A DNA stretch of 64,000 nt from Chaenocephalus aceratus (GCA_023974075.1 CM043789.1:37434661-37498660); one strand, 5' to 3'; shown: positions 1 through 12,539, counted from the stretch's first letter. Program-made: numbers and translations. The notes: a model not told the origin generated them from the sequence alone.

Positions 1-203
<203 letters not shown>

Positions 204-1085
204 AAGCCCTTGAGGGTTAATCCACCCGTCGAACCCCCGACATGTGAGAGGGGGGATGAAAGAGGGTCCATTTCTCCAGCAGGGCAGCACAATTAGGTGC
301 TCCCCTGACACTCCGCGGTCCGCTGTGTGCGTGTTTTGTGCGAGCTTGAGTGTTTCCTTCTTTGGTGGAAAATCTGTCCTCTTGCCGACACATTGGTGAA
401 AGGCGATTTCCGTAATCCGGGAGTGTAAGCCTCGCTGTACAAATGGGCGTAAGGGACTTTGTGTGTGTGTGTCAGTGTTTATGTGTGTGTGAGAAATGCC
501 AGCAGAAAGCTGCACGTCTGTCTGGGCGTCCGATAAGAGGCGTCGAGCGAGGAGAGGAGCAGCACGCAGCTCAGTGCGATGCCTTCACGGGAAACTTGCT
601 GTAGATTCTTCTTACTTCTAATGTTTGCCGTTATCCGCCGGTTACATACACGCATGTTGGGTAAAACCTTTCTTCTTTATTGTGAGCATTGTGAATAATC
701 TGCAGGGCAACATGAAATCCCTTTAACACCCTTTTAAAATATTCATATGTACTTATATGTAGTTACTGTCAGAATACTACTACATCCTTTTAAGTCCATT
801 TCAGTAAGAATGAATTATTTATTGCAGTCTATACATTTTAATTATGGCTGTCGAATATGCATCCACTTCTTTGATATGTTTCCCTGTGTGCTGTATCTTC
901 ATAATTCATTGTATAATTCAGGGGGGAAAGGATGTTGGAATGCTATAATCTAAATCCCTATTGACTACCTTCCCGACGTTTGATGACAATGACTATTTGT
1001 ACTATAAATAGTGCAGACTTTCCACGGTATCGCCATTTAGTTTCTCTTTGCTGCTCTTTCCATTGAGACTGGCAGAGCAGACAAG

Positions 1086-1407
1086 GGGTGTTTCTCAATC
1101 TCGAGTAAAGCTGCTCCAGAGCCACTATTTCAAGCATACTACGCCGCCAAAGTACTGTTCCAATGTCCAGCATACTTGGAACTCTACCGAGCCCGGCTAA
1201 AATCCCCACAATGCTTTGCGCACGGACTAATTTCTCCAAATCTGTGGCGGAAAATGTAAGGCGGGGCCTCTCATATGACGCACACCTGCCCGCCTGTTCC
1301 ATTCTTCGTTTTCCCGAGGCTAGGAAGTATTCTTGCCTCGCTTCTGAAGCAAGACGCTCGGAAGACATGCGCTACCAAGAAAGCGTACTCGACATTGAGA
1401 AACACCC
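1086..1407. mobile_element. Non-autonomous DNA transposon with terminal inverted repeats
   Basis: The left end reads GGGTGTTTCTCAAT and the right end is its exact inverse, ATTGAGAAACACCC. The match extends to about 22 bp with one mismatch (CTCGAGTA against GTCGAGTA). The 322-bp element has no coding capacity. No clean target duplication is visible, so the superfamily is uncertain. Confidence 0.7.
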
Positions 1408-1842
1408 AGAGGTATTTATATTCAGGCGGCTAATGAAGTGAGTGTCTCACTGGAGGTAATCTTGAATCTACAGTGATGAGGCTGCATAGGATGTAACAGA
1501 TTCCCGCAGTGATTCTGCCCAGGAACCTTTCTCACATCCTTTCTTAGTCCAAGCTTCAGAACCAACATTTCATTCATTGCTAAGGTAGGACATTCAGGTT
1601 GTTCTACTTTTCATTACAGTACAAGAAGTCTGTATCTTAAGATGATATTACTGCCAGAAGGCTTTAAACGTTCAGACTGCGTTTAAATGGACATGAATAA
1701 ATAGTTTTTGATCATGTCTTTAGAGTGTCCCATTGATGTGTCCGCACATGTAAGCACCACATCCTACTTTCAGAAAACAGGAGAAGCCATGTTTATGCAA
1801 AACCTGAATTTGATTGCCTCAGTACTCTGCGAGAAACGAATA

Positions 1843-1870
1843 ATCATCATCATCATCATCATCATCATCA
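1843..1870. repeat. (ATC)n trinucleotide microsatellite
   Basis: About nine perfect ATC units in intronic sequence. Confidence 0.95.
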
Positions 1871-2318
1871 GCACCACCGTCACTACTGTCATACTAACAA
1901 GCAGTCTCTATTGTTCATCATTATAATAATATAGTACAATAACATACTGTTGTTGGTGACTTCACAAATACACAGATAGTGACTTTTTCATCTGTAACTT
2001 GTAATGTAATGACAGGGAATATACCGACTGAACGTGAACAAGTTATATTGTAAAACATTGTATTTGTTTTTCTCATTGTATCCCCTTTAGGTCTCATCTG
2101 TTTTGTAAATAACACCCTGTTAAAAAAAAACCTCCTCTCTCAGAGGATTGAAGATGGATAAGTGTAACCTATCTCTTCTTTATCTACAGAATAAATGCAT
2201 ACGAAATGCCATGAGAAAAAAAAAGATTTAACTAGATGTTTTTAATTGTATCTATTGGATCATAATCCCGTGTAAACTGTCCATCGACACGTTCATACAC
2301 GTAACCCCTTGAATACTG

Positions 2319-2706
2319 TTAAAGGTGGGGTCGGTAAGTTTGGAGAAACCGGCTCGAGATCGCTAGAATTAGAAAATACACAGCCGGAGAAAATCTGCCA
2401 CTTCCTCACAGAGCCCCTCCTCCAACACACACGAACGCGCACATGACCAATGAGGGCACGAGATAAGATTGTGCCCCGATGGAAGGCTGACAGGCAGGTA
2501 GGACATCCAGTTACTTTAGCCGGGCCGGCTCAGATGATTGGTCGTGCTTTTTACAGCGCCACGGCTTCCACAGATGAATTTTTAAATGGATTTTTATGTC
2601 AAAGCACTTCAGATATTCATTGCTATCGGGACGTTAAGAGCATTCCATGGAATATAACAAAAAGTGTCTCGAGCCGGTTTCTCAAACGTACCTTCCCCAC
2701 CTTTAA
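2319..2706. mobile_element. TTAA-flanked MITE with long inverted ends
   Basis: The element is bounded by TTAA on both sides. The left end reads AAGGTGGGG and continues to AGAAACCGGCTCGAGA about 40 bp in; the right end mirrors this (TCTCGAGCCGGTTTCT, then CCCCACCT and TTAA). TTAA target duplication is typical of piggyBac-like and Kolobok-like elements. At 388 bp it is non-autonomous and the internal frames show no transposase. Confidence 0.8.
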
Positions 2707-3521
2707 GCAATGAATGCTTCTTCTAATACTTAATGTATTGATATGTGCACATATTAGTATAAAATCATTAGCATCTTTCATAGCAAATCAAACAAATATA
2801 GTTTGATAACGAAAACACTAAAGCATTTTTCAACACTTTTCGGACGTGTAATGTAATTAGCTAAAGTTTTGTTGTTTATTGTTATCAGACAATGATACTA
2901 CAGATTATTCAATTATTATTAAATATTTCGTTTAGTTATTGCATTCATTTGTATAGTACTGTATCATGTCTGTATCCTCTTTTGTTTCATTTGTATTTTC
3001 TTTGGTTTTACATGCTCGAAAAAAAATAAAAATAAAAAATCTGTAAAAGTGTTTGGTCGCCCCAGCCTCAAAACAATATGGATGTCATCACCCATCAACT
3101 CAGATCTCCGAATGGATGCACTGTGATGGGAAAAGCACTTAAGCCAGCTTTATTAACAGGTGCAGGAACACCACACAGAGAGAGAATACCCGAGTAATCC
3201 ATAGACCTATTTTTCTGAAACAAAGCATGAAGTGCATATTTGTGTGCTTTCCAAGCGAGGACGATTTCCCCCCGTCTGTGGCACCCAGGCAGAGCAGACA
3301 AATCACCTGGCATCGGGACTTACATCGGAGAGCAGCGCTTTTAGCCTGCTGGGTGTGCTTGATAGAAAATAGCAGGACGTTGTGTCTCTTGGCCTCATGG
3401 TGATTATAAGACATGACTCTTATATACCCACTCTTCTCCCCTCGTGTACCTATCTTAGCAAATCAAGTTTAAAAGTGTCGTCATGTTTGGTGTTTGATGG
3501 AATTATTCAAACTGCACTCAC

Positions 3522-3704
3522 TCTGACAAGCATGTGAGGGAAGGGTCCTCGGGAGTTTTCAGGCACATTGATAGGCGGGATGACCCAGTCTCTCTTCTGC
3601 CGCCTCAGCCCATTGACGGAGGAGCTCCTCTGATGTTTCCGTGTGAACTTGATAACCCGGGGTTGGGAGTCCCAGGCTCTTGACAGCATTTCTTCAATGC
3701 CAAC
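3522..3704 (-). CDS. cdh4: Cadherin exon 4: prodomain end, RQKR cleavage site and EC1 N-terminus
   Basis: This 183-nt exon (61 codons, phase 0 to 0) sits between a pyrimidine-rich acceptor (TTTCTTTCCAG) and a GTGAGT donor. Residues 1-34 are the variable prodomain linker. RQKR at residues 35-38 (3591-3602) is the proprotein-convertase site. The mature protein starts [18 protein letters not shown] from residue 39. Trp40, the second mature residue, is the strand-swap tryptophan that docks into the partner cadherin during calcium-dependent cell adhesion at the plasma membrane. The linker NGLRRQKR followed by INVPEN resembles R-cadherin (CDH4) more than mammalian N-cadherin, which has INLPEN. Residues 57-58 are His-Met where relatives usually have Gln plus another residue. 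Only a piece of the gene is present: exon 5 is not in the window. Being a classical cadherin is near certain; the cdh4 versus cdh2 choice is an inference. Confidence 0.93.
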
Positions 3705-4154
3705 CTGGAAAGAAAAACATAAACATTTAATAAGGTGCTCCATCTCGCATGTTATTATATTACGAATGCCATGTTGCTGCGACAGGTTGGACGATGAAGC
3801 TATAAAGTGTTGAAATACATTCCCTCTTCTTCCCTCTGCCAACATTGAAAATGTAATTCTGGATGTCACGCTGACAATGAGCCCGTTCTGGAAGAGCGAC
3901 AGGGTGACAAACACGAGGATATCTTTCTGAATACGGCCGAATCACATTTCATGAGGCTTTTGGCAGGACACTCTTAAGACCTCCCGAGGCGACATGGCTG
4001 GGTTCTGTCCACAGAGGTGCCGTGCTTTGTCTGCATCCCCCGCATAGATCTTTAGAAACAAATCGGACTTTTTTTTTTAGACCGAATATCGGAAGGAGAC
4101 GTAGCTTAGCCACCGTTTCTTGACACACATAAGAACAGCCGCGCCCCCCTCCCA

Positions 4155-4174
4155 ATTATTATTATTATTATTAT
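4155..4174. repeat. (ATT)n microsatellite
   Basis: Short perfect ATT run of about 20 bases. Confidence 0.9.
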
Positions 4175-4844
4175 TGCTATAATGCGGGGTATTCAATTGC
4201 ATTTCAAAGAGGTCCAGTAAGAGAAAATGTCATGCTCTGTTTTCGCTGTCTACCTTCCGCCATTTGAAATGACTCTCTCCTCTTCGGTGATCAAAATATA
4301 ACCCTCATGAACAAGAAAACACACTTTGTAAAGGTTACATTTCTAGGACGAAAACACGGACTACACAGTGGTAGCGAACTGTTGTGACCTGTTGTTTCAC
4401 ATCGGCTGCTGCGTGTGCCTCTCCCTGCCCTCCCGTACACAGAACACCATGTTACACCTTTCCCAAGGAAGGCCTCGCATCAGATGGAACAGCTGTTGAT
4501 GAAATACCAGTGCAATCACACGGCGGGCAGCAGAGAGAAACCAGAGACTTCTCTGCACTTGTGTTTGGATTTGGATACTTTATTTCTAAAGTTGAGGCAC
4601 CAACTGCATCATACAGCACTGCGGCATTATGGGAAACCTTTGTGGGAACGTATGGGTGTTTTGACTCCCTCCAGCTACAGCTGCAGAGAGAAGATTGTGT
4701 TAACGCATCTTATGGGGAAAGAGGGGGTTAGAAGGGTGTGAGAGAGACTGAGGGGTGCCCCCAGATCCTCGATGGTGTCCTCCTGGTAAGATGGTTGGCT
4801 GTAATCCACCTAACCGGCCGATGGGGTTGCGCTGCCTCCCCGGG

Positions 4845-4866
4845 ACACACACCACACACACACACA

Positions 4867-4923
<57 letters not shown>

Positions 4924-4935
4924 ACCACACCCACA

Positions 4936-5012
<77 letters not shown>

Positions 5013-5148
5013 ACACACACACACACACACACACAACCACACACACACACACACCACACAACACACACACCACCACACACCACACACACACCACACACAC
5101 AACACCCACCACACACACACACCCACACACACAACACACAACACACAT
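4845..5148. repeat. Imperfect (CA)n tract with CCA interruptions
   Basis: About 300 bases of CA repeat are broken by extra C or A bases (CACACC, CAACAC). The single-base interruptions shift the frame and leave long spurious Thr-His and Cys-Val open frames on both strands, none of which should be read as genes. Confidence 0.98.
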
Positions 5149-7662
5149 CACCTGAAGCACAGCTCATCCCACCTGAACACAGAGACCTGTGCAACACAAG
5201 CAACTCTGGAAACGTCCCCATGCCAGAACAAAGGCTTCAGTTCATCATATCAACACAGGCTCCACCTGCTTCGCCTGAGAGAGAGAGGCAGCGTGGAAAC
5301 TGCGCCTGACAAATGCAGGGATTACTTTCCATCTGTTTTGTTTTAACTCTTCGCTCACAGCTCCGAGGATTGGACTGTCCGGACCTCCGAGCGGTCGAGT
5401 GTTTGCAGCGGGCAGCCGACCCGGTGGATGGTTAGAGGACAGAGAGAGGAACCGGGGGACCAGATGTGTTTCCCAGATAAGATAACTCTCGTTCTGGCTC
5501 CACTCATCCAAAACACTCGCAGGTACCAACTGGCACGTGGGTGCAGCCAGAGCCCTCCGTATGCGGCAGGGGAATTAGTCTGTGAATCTAAAGCTGTGTT
5601 TGATCAATCGAAACAAACAAGGGAAAACAAACATGTTTTAAAAAAAGAGAGGATGAACAACACTCTCCATGGCGGATGACGATGAATCATGAGGACTGGC
5701 GCCATGTCGGTGCATACGGACACATATCTGATCGCACTCCTACAGTAGCTCGCCCAATGACTGAGTCCGTATCAGATTTGTCGATCTGCGGAGAAACACA
5801 ATTAATGAATACTTGCTCCGTACAGCAACCAGCGCTCTGACGTATGCAGCCCATCAGGCCGCCGACGATAACGATGTCGAAGCATCCTATTGGTCGAGCA
5901 CAAACAATTCCTTTGGAAACGTTGCCAAGACAAGAAAACGAATAAGAGAGAGGGTGGAGGCAGGGAGACGGTGAAAGGGAGACGTCCTTTATTTGTGAGC
6001 CTGCGTGTGGATGATATCGACTGCATGTGACTGTCAAGCAGCATGCCAGGTGAGCAGGCTGTTGGCATGGTGACAATACCAGAATTACAAAGGGAAGAAA
6101 GAAAAAGTGGAAAAAGCTCTCCGTGGGCTGCCGTAAATCTAGATGCTTATGAAGCTTTGGAGATTTGACTGTCTGAATGTGTGTGTATGAATCCAGTTGG
6201 TGCGTAGTGCTTCCACCACGCCTGTGTGCACATATGGGAAATCGTGTGAGCGGCTGACCTTGATGCAGGCATGCGGGCGAAATAATTGCATCAACATATG
6301 TGGGGTGTATTTGTCTGCGTGTGTCCCAGTGTGTGTATGTGCGTGAAGACATGACAAGGAGTCGGTTTAGTGTGTCCCCGATGCGCCGGCGGCTCCTGCG
6401 ACCCAGAGGCGGCGGGGCCAGCTGGCAGCTGCTCCCAGGCAGGCGGCACATTGCTGGGGCATTCTTTAGGCCTGCAGCCCCCGGCCCTGGAGCCGACATC
6501 TGGAGGTTATCAGTCAGTCTGATGCTCTTTTTTTTTACGTCTTTAGTGTTGCAGTTCCCTTTGCTGGTTCGCTAAGATAACGAAAAGAGATCACAGTGGT
6601 AGTCTTCAGAGGAAGCGATTGTTCTCCCATGAGATTTTCTTTCAAAAAATGTAGCGAAGACATTTTTTTTTTACTTCATATAAAAAAAGTCTTCAAATTC
6701 TCATAGCTGCCATTTGCCTGTTGAGATGTGCAGCTTTCCGGAGAGGCTTGTCCACAACATCAGGCCATAATCACAGAGTCTAAGCACACCGCAGAAGTGC
6801 AGCCATCCAACCCTGCCGGTGTTGCTTTTCCACGACCAGCGGACCCCGGGGTCCTACGTTCCACCCTGCTGCCGGCCTTCTCCGTAATCTACCTTGAACA
6901 GGTGAGGCTGTTTGGGGAGAGTGCGGTAAAAATGCAAATTAAATAAGCACTAAAACCCACTCTGGCAACCAGTCGACTCCAAATCCAGTGGTGCATAACT
7001 GATGGGCTGTAAGCTGTTGGAGAAGGCAAACCAACGTGGCCATGAAATCAGTACGAGTAGGAGAGCACTCAACGAGAGGCACTACCTGTGTGGGCGCGAT
7101 AGCCTGAATACATAGAACCCGCGGAGAGGGCTCCTCAGGCCAAAGATGCTCCACACTTCAATTGCTGTGGTATTGTACACTGGGAAATTAACTACTAACT
7201 GAGCTGGTTGATCATTCCAAGTATGCTAATTCCTGTGAAAACAGCGCAGTGAGAAAACTAAAGCCAGTTATTAAAATCAATCAATGCACTCACGTCGATA
7301 CAACAACAAAGCAAGCAGAGCAAGAGAGAAAAAAGCCACTGTATATTTGTGTTGATGCCAATTCATCGGAGTAGAGATAAATCAAGCTTACCATTTGTCA
7401 CACTACGACAAGTTTTGTGCACGCATGATCTGTCTAAATGAGCTGCAAATGGAGTCTTTTAAATACCGTGAGAGAAGAGGATATCACTGAGCGGTTTCAT
7501 ATTCTACACTGCCACGTTTTGATACCGCTGCTGACATAAGGGGTTGGTGGTTAGGTTATGCAATTATGATAAACCTCCAAATGACTTTCAGAACATTGTG
7601 AGGGGCTCAGATAATATCTACTCGCCGTGTGTTGTGTGTTTACCACAACGGGGTAAGACAAT
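5149..7662. other. Intron 3 unique sequence, no gene seen
   Basis: Mixed-composition sequence with short open frames only and no splice-bounded frame with recognisable homology. A G/C-rich patch at about 6370-6510 (GGCGGCTCCTGCG, then CCCCCGGCCCTGG) stands out from the surrounding A/T-rich intron and could be a regulatory or conserved noncoding element. Nothing repetitive was recognised. Confidence 0.5.
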
Positions 7663-7847
7663 TACCGTACTTGTCGGACTATAAAGCGCCAACCTGCATA
7701 TGAGCCGCGCAGCTAAAATTGGGTCCGTCTGTCTTGCTCTCGTTCTGTCTCTCGGTTCCACTTTCACTTTGGCGCGCCACCTGCTCCACTCTTTTCCGAC
7801 CTCCAGCTTTCCTGCTGGAGCCCGCCGGTCCATAGAGCCCATAGTGT

Positions 7848-9095
7848 TTAAAGGGATAGTGGAAATTGAACCCCAAATAGTTTCGTTTTAACTTATATTA
7901 ACAAGCATAATTACGTACCAAAACAATTCACACCTGATAAAAAAATATAATAATTGCCTTACGCATGTTAGAAGCACTTTATTGCAGCTTCCTCCCGAAC
8001 TTTTTTAGAAACGAAATGATCGAGTCAGCCAAACCGGAAGTGAGGAAAAACTCAGGAAGACGAAACGATAAAACAAACCATGGCGTCTATGCAGAATGAG
8101 ACGTGGAAGGGCAAATATACCAGACAAAGAAGAAGGATTGTACGAGGTACTCCAGTGATGATAGCGAGTCAGAAACATCCTCTCGGCTTTCCTGCGAAAA
8201 ATTGTAGTTTTAGGAACTGAATCTGAATCCGGTTCAGTAACCGACGATGGTGAGAATATTGAGCCAGACGATGGACCATTACGTCCTTATTTGTTCGAGC
8301 CCGAAGGAGATGGAGTTAGTTCACGGCATGGGCAATGGCGAGGATGACCAGGACCAGGCGCCAGATGATGCACCCCTACGCACAAATAATCTTGACTGGT
8401 AGGTCCCCTAAGCATAGCTCACGCTAGGCGCTAGATTATATATTGCAAAAGTTGGCATGCATGCACTGTAGGCCTATGGCTATGCCCGAGGATGACTGCA
8501 TGTAAGGTACATTTCATAACATACCAGGTTCACATAAATTATCTTGTCACATTTATTATTGTATATGTAACAGCCTTATGGGCATTAATGAATTGTATAC
8601 TAGCATGATATACAGCTAGAGCCAATCGGTCTTTTGACGTAGTATGGTCCTAATCCTAGGCTAGCCAGGCTGCCTTTCAAGTGTAGGCTGTACTCACAGT
8701 ACTGTTAGTCTATCATGTCTATATGATGACTGTCGTGTACACATTCGACACTGTGTACCGGATTATCGGATGACGAGGCCTCCGGTCGCCTAATCGACAG
8801 GCACTAAATGGCGTTGTACACAATGGTACAGGCTAATGATGCATTAAATCAGCCAGAAAACATAATAAAATACTCGTGCCTCGTCCAATGTTTGTGCCCG
8901 TCTTCCTTTGTTTTCGTCATCACCCGAAGATTCCCGAAGTATTTCGTTTCATTGAGAGGGCGTGGTCGGGAGCAGTAAAATTGAAAATAAAATGAAACTA
9001 GGCGCATGAAATTAAAAAAATTGTTTATTATGCTTATTTTTAATAAATATACATAAGTTAAACCCAAGATTCGCGGATTTCCACTATCCCTTTAA
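7848..9095. mobile_element. TTAA-flanked transposon nested inside copy A
   Basis: Copies B and C of the host element read GTTAAAGGTGG and GTTAAGGTGG at the matching place. Copy A instead has TTAA, AGGGATAGTGGAAAT, about 1.2 kb, ATTTCCACTATCCCT, TTAA, then GGTGG. This gives an empty-site comparison within one window and shows a TTAA target duplication with 15-bp inverted ends. The interior carries a degraded coding-like segment (8080-8398). Confidence 0.88.
8080..8398 (+). pseudogene. Degraded captured exon, possibly of a P2X7-ballast-like family
   Basis: From an ATG at 8080 a frame begins MASMQNETWKGKY. After frame changes it continues as an acidic stretch (YSSDDSESETSS), then GPLRPYLFEPEG, and finally reads NNLDW up to a GTAGGT donor at 8399. 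The order acidic segment, RPYxFEP, N-x-D-W followed by a splice donor resembles the start of the P2X purinoceptor-7-like cysteine-rich proteins that are repetitive in fish genomes. That family assignment is from memory of the motif only. At least two frame breaks make it non-functional as a single exon. It lies wholly inside the TTAA element, so it was probably carried by it. Confidence 0.4.
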
Positions 9096-9207
9096 GGTGG
9101 TTAATGTTACCTGTACATCCATAGACTTAGGAGGTTCCCTAGTGGCCGTTAGCTGTACAAAAAAAATGGGGGAAAAAGTCGCGGCCTATAGTCCGAAAAG
9201 TACGGTA

Positions 9208-11308
9208 CATGCAACGTGTTAGTGTGTGCTGTACTTTATGTCGGTTCAGAGCTAAATAGCAACGTGTTGCATGCCAACTAGGTTAACTAACTAAATATGG
9301 TAAACATTGAACTTTAGCATAGTCTTTGTGAGAAGTTTAGCTGATGTTAGTATTTCACTCCAGGAACTGCTGTGATACATATTCTTCTTGTCGCTGTTCC
9401 CAAGTAAGTATGCACCGCAGCTCACTATCGTTGTAACATATTAAGAAGATCTTAATATCAAATTATCAAAGGTTCAATATATGCTTCCCTGGATCATTAA
9501 CTTGAAGTCACCTTCAGCTTGAAGCCTACTGCTGGTGCACTCATTGATTTACAGATTCATATTGGCAGGCATGAGAATTGTTATTGACTTTATACATTGA
9601 TATTAGATATTGGTGGAATGGATTTGTACTTTTCAAACTGCATTTGAAATGTGAGACTCTTACTTTTCTATTTGAATAGCCAACACAGCCCTTGTGAATA
9701 TCCAAACATTGAAAGTGCACGGTGTAGACAAACCTGTTTGCATAGGCCGATGGGAACATATCGACATAGCAACATATTGATGACCCTATTCTGTGTTTCT
9801 GCCAACGGTCAGTGTTTTTCATCTCAATCGTACTAACTGCAAAACTGAAGAAGCAGGATAAGAGGTCAGCAGGACACAGGAAGTCCCACATGGGCTGAAA
9901 CAACATGTCCTTGTGAGTGAGAGCCTTTTCTGAAAGGCTGTCAGACATTATACCGGATTACAGAGTAAACCACTCTCTGCTCTGGATGAAATGACTTTCC
10001 CATTGTTATCAATGTCAAACGAAATGTTGGCTACATCTCACTTAATGTTAAGCAGCGTTCAAAATATAATAAATAATAATATAATAAAAATAGAGTCAGT
10101 CGGAAGGAAAAGGGTCTGCCGCTAAACTACGATCACTTAGAAAAGACATCCTTCCCACTCAAGTCATAAATAGTATAACTTAGGACAAACTGTTTGAAAG
10201 GGGATTTTCAGTCTTGTGGAGGTTGTCACTCAATTTCACTCAATTGCTTAAAAGTCATACAGTTTTAATGATCCAGGCCCGTCAGAAAAGGAAGTATTGG
10301 ACTGTATAAACGAATGAATAATCAAACTCGAAGACCAACCAAAGTGCTTTCTGGTTCCACCCGGTCCCTGTATCAAATCATCCTGTAGCACACATTTCAT
10401 TTTAATAATTAAATGTTTTAATGACTTTGTTCTTAATGAAACAGGAATTCATTTCATCCGTCCTCAGGGCGTACCCACAGATTGAAACTATATTTGACTT
10501 GACGCAGTACCAATTATTTATACCATCCGAGGAAAACAAGAGTAGCGTGTTGTGACAGGGACGCATGTAAACAGCGTTCAGGCAGAAACACGTACTGTAC
10601 TGTACGTGTAAAGCTTGTTTTCAAATTTCCATGTGATTAGAGGAAACATATTTATTTCTTGTTCAGTTATTGAATATTTCCCCGGCTCCATGATGTGGGG
10701 AACATAATTATACAGCGAAACTACATCACCTGGACTCCGGCAGAGTGGAACATTAGCTCAATCAATGTCAATTATTTCCCAGTCTCCATTATTGCACTAC
10801 CAGGAGTGGGCAGAATTGTAATCCCTACTCTGCAATTGCTTTAGCTCCATGAGTTTCAGGCTTTTTGTCATGATTAGAAACACGACTGAACATTAAGCCC
10901 AATGGCGTGCAACAAGTAGCGGAGGAAAAATGATAATGGGTGACTCGCTCCAACAAAGTGCAGCTCGGTTGTAACGGCGGCTGTACAGTACATTCAGTAC
11001 CCTGCGTGGTTTTGCAGTCTCTGTTAGCTAGCAGGGCCTCGGCAGCAACTGGAGCCATGTCTTGAATGGTCACGTACGAAGAAGCACTGCATCTTAACTA
11101 CCGTGCACTCACTGTTGTGAAAATCCTGAAAAATAAGCAGCGTTAAATAATGCTCCTGATCAGATTCATTTAGGACGCTTCTTTACACGTTCTAGAACAA
11201 ACAATGAAGCATAGAGGACCACAGATGGAAATGAGCTATTAGCTATAATCTGGCATATTGCATCTCTTCTCTTTGCTGAGATTAATGTTTTTGTATGCAT
11301 GGTCCTTC

Positions 11309-11312
<4 letters not shown>
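9208..11312. other. Intron 3 unique sequence, no gene seen
   Basis: A/T-rich sequence with no recognisable repeat or exon. The longest frames are short and lack homology. Confidence 0.5.

Positions 11313-11343
<31 letters not shown>
11313..11343. repeat. Poly(A) run of 31 bases
   Basis: Pure A tract about 40 bp upstream of a SINE lying in the opposite orientation. It may be the tail of a separate, otherwise unrecognised retroposon on the plus strand. Confidence 0.95.
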
Positions 11344-11346
<3 letters not shown>

Positions 11347-11380
11347 AATCAGGAGATAACCAACTTTAGCATCAGGGTTT

Positions 11381-11662
11381 AAATGGTAAATGGTAAATGG
11401 ACTGTACTTATATAGCGCTTTATCCAGTCTTTACGACCCCTCAAAGCGCTTTACAGACTACATGTCATTCACCCATTCACACCCATTCATACAGAGCAGT
11501 ACCACTTGCTCTAGGACCTAACATCCACACACCGTTGGCCTTGCCGTCAGAAGCAACTCAGGGTTAAGTATCTTGCCCAAGGATACATCGACATGTTGGC
11601 TGCACGGGCTGGGATCGAACCCACAACCTTCTGGTTGAAAGACGACCGCACTCAGTCGCCCT
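11381..11662 (-). mobile_element. tRNA-derived SINE, minus orientation
   Basis: On the minus strand a tRNA-like B box (GGGTTCGATCCC) lies near the 5' end. It is followed by a body with AAGCGCTTTGAG and GCGCTATATAAGT, then a 3' tail of repeated CATTTAC units (11381-11400 on the plus strand). The body resembles the common teleost SINE/LINE-tail family. A related, more diverged copy is at 57848-58062. Confidence 0.8.
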
Positions 11663-12289
11663 TAATAGCGTTTCTTACTGAATCCAAATCCAGTTTCAAA
11701 TCCTGTTTCCCAAGCTAAATGCTTTTGGAATATGTTAATCAATTATAATTAGGTTACGCTTCCAACACCTGCAAGTAGCTAAAGGTGAGGATCAAAAACA
11801 AGGATTTGTAAAAAAAAACCTTTGATGGTTGATTAGGCAGGGAACAGTTTCAACACTGTGATTATTTAATTGGAAATGACACATTGAAGCACTACACCTT
11901 ATTTTCACAAGGTACTTGTTAAAATATTTAATCAGATGTGCATACATTTCTCCTCAACTTGATGTGACGTGGTCAGCTAGATCACTTCTCGAGAGGAGGG
12001 TATCCGCTGTCTTGATGATATACAGTTTTCTTCTCATGTGCCTCAGGGAGGGATTTGTTTGCATTACATTTAACAGACCCATGCATAATTATTCTTTGTA
12101 CAGTAATTTATCAGGATGGTTATAAATTATCCGGCTTTTATCACTATCAAAAACATGAAAGACCATTTTTATGTTGTGAACATGACGCTAATTCTAGAGA
12201 CTTGATTTGTAGTAAAGTTCTGCATCAAATCATGTAAGCATATTCTTTGTTTAATATTGAACTGGTATCTTGTGTGAGGACTAAGTGTA

Positions 12290-12412
12290 GTCTTGGAGAA
12301 AACACAATATCTGCCTCTGAAATGTAGTGGAGTAGAAGTATAAAGTAGCAAAGAATGGAAATACTCAAGTAAAGCGGAATTATGTAAAATATAATACTTA
12401 AGTAGATTTACA
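12290..12412. mobile_element. Fragment of a common teleost interspersed repeat
   Basis: The stretch containing TGTAGTGGAGTAGAAGTATAA, GGAAATACTCAAGTAAAG and ACTTAAGTAGA resembles a very frequent fish repeat ending in CACCACT. It lies about 130 bp downstream (in gene sense) of exon 3. Recognition is by eye only. Confidence 0.55.
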
Positions 12413-12539
12413 CCACTAAATGTGTTTGAGTAATAATCAACCAGTCAATAAGGTGATTCTTGTCAGTGTCATCCATAGGAAGCTATTCTTGCCCTTCCAG
12501 GTGCTTGTGTGTGCGTTTGTGTATTCCTGAATGTGTCAC

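Larger units (their letters stand above)
7663..9207. mobile_element. CCGTAC-ended DNA transposon, copy A, split by a younger insertion
   Basis: The left end is TACCGTACTTGTCGGACTATA and the right end is TATAGTCCGAAAAGTACGGTA. Two more copies lie at 16799-17094 and 28744-29066. Subtracting the nested element (7848-9095) leaves about 300 bp, the size of the other copies. TA at each terminus fits a TA target duplication, but TIR and target cannot be separated, so the superfamily is left open. Confidence 0.85.
3705..12539 (-). other. cdh4: cdh4 intron 3 (complete)
   Basis: This 8.8-kb interval lies between the exon 3 donor (GTGACA) and the exon 4 acceptor. It holds a CA-rich tract, a nested pair of DNA transposons (7663-9207), a poly(A) run, a SINE and a teleost repeat fragment. 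No additional cadherin exon is expected here, because the exon 3 and exon 4 phases (ending and starting at phase 0) join directly. Confidence 0.85.

Noticed and set aside
4700..5346. Several long open frames on both strands (Thr-His and Cys-Val rich)
   Set aside because: They are created by the imperfect CA tract at 4845-5148 and have no domain or splice support.
7700..7891. Short frame with a signal-peptide-like start (MSRAAKIGSVCLALVLSLGS), also seen at 28798-29010
   Set aside because: It lies inside the repeated CCGTAC-ended element and is not kept open across the three copies.
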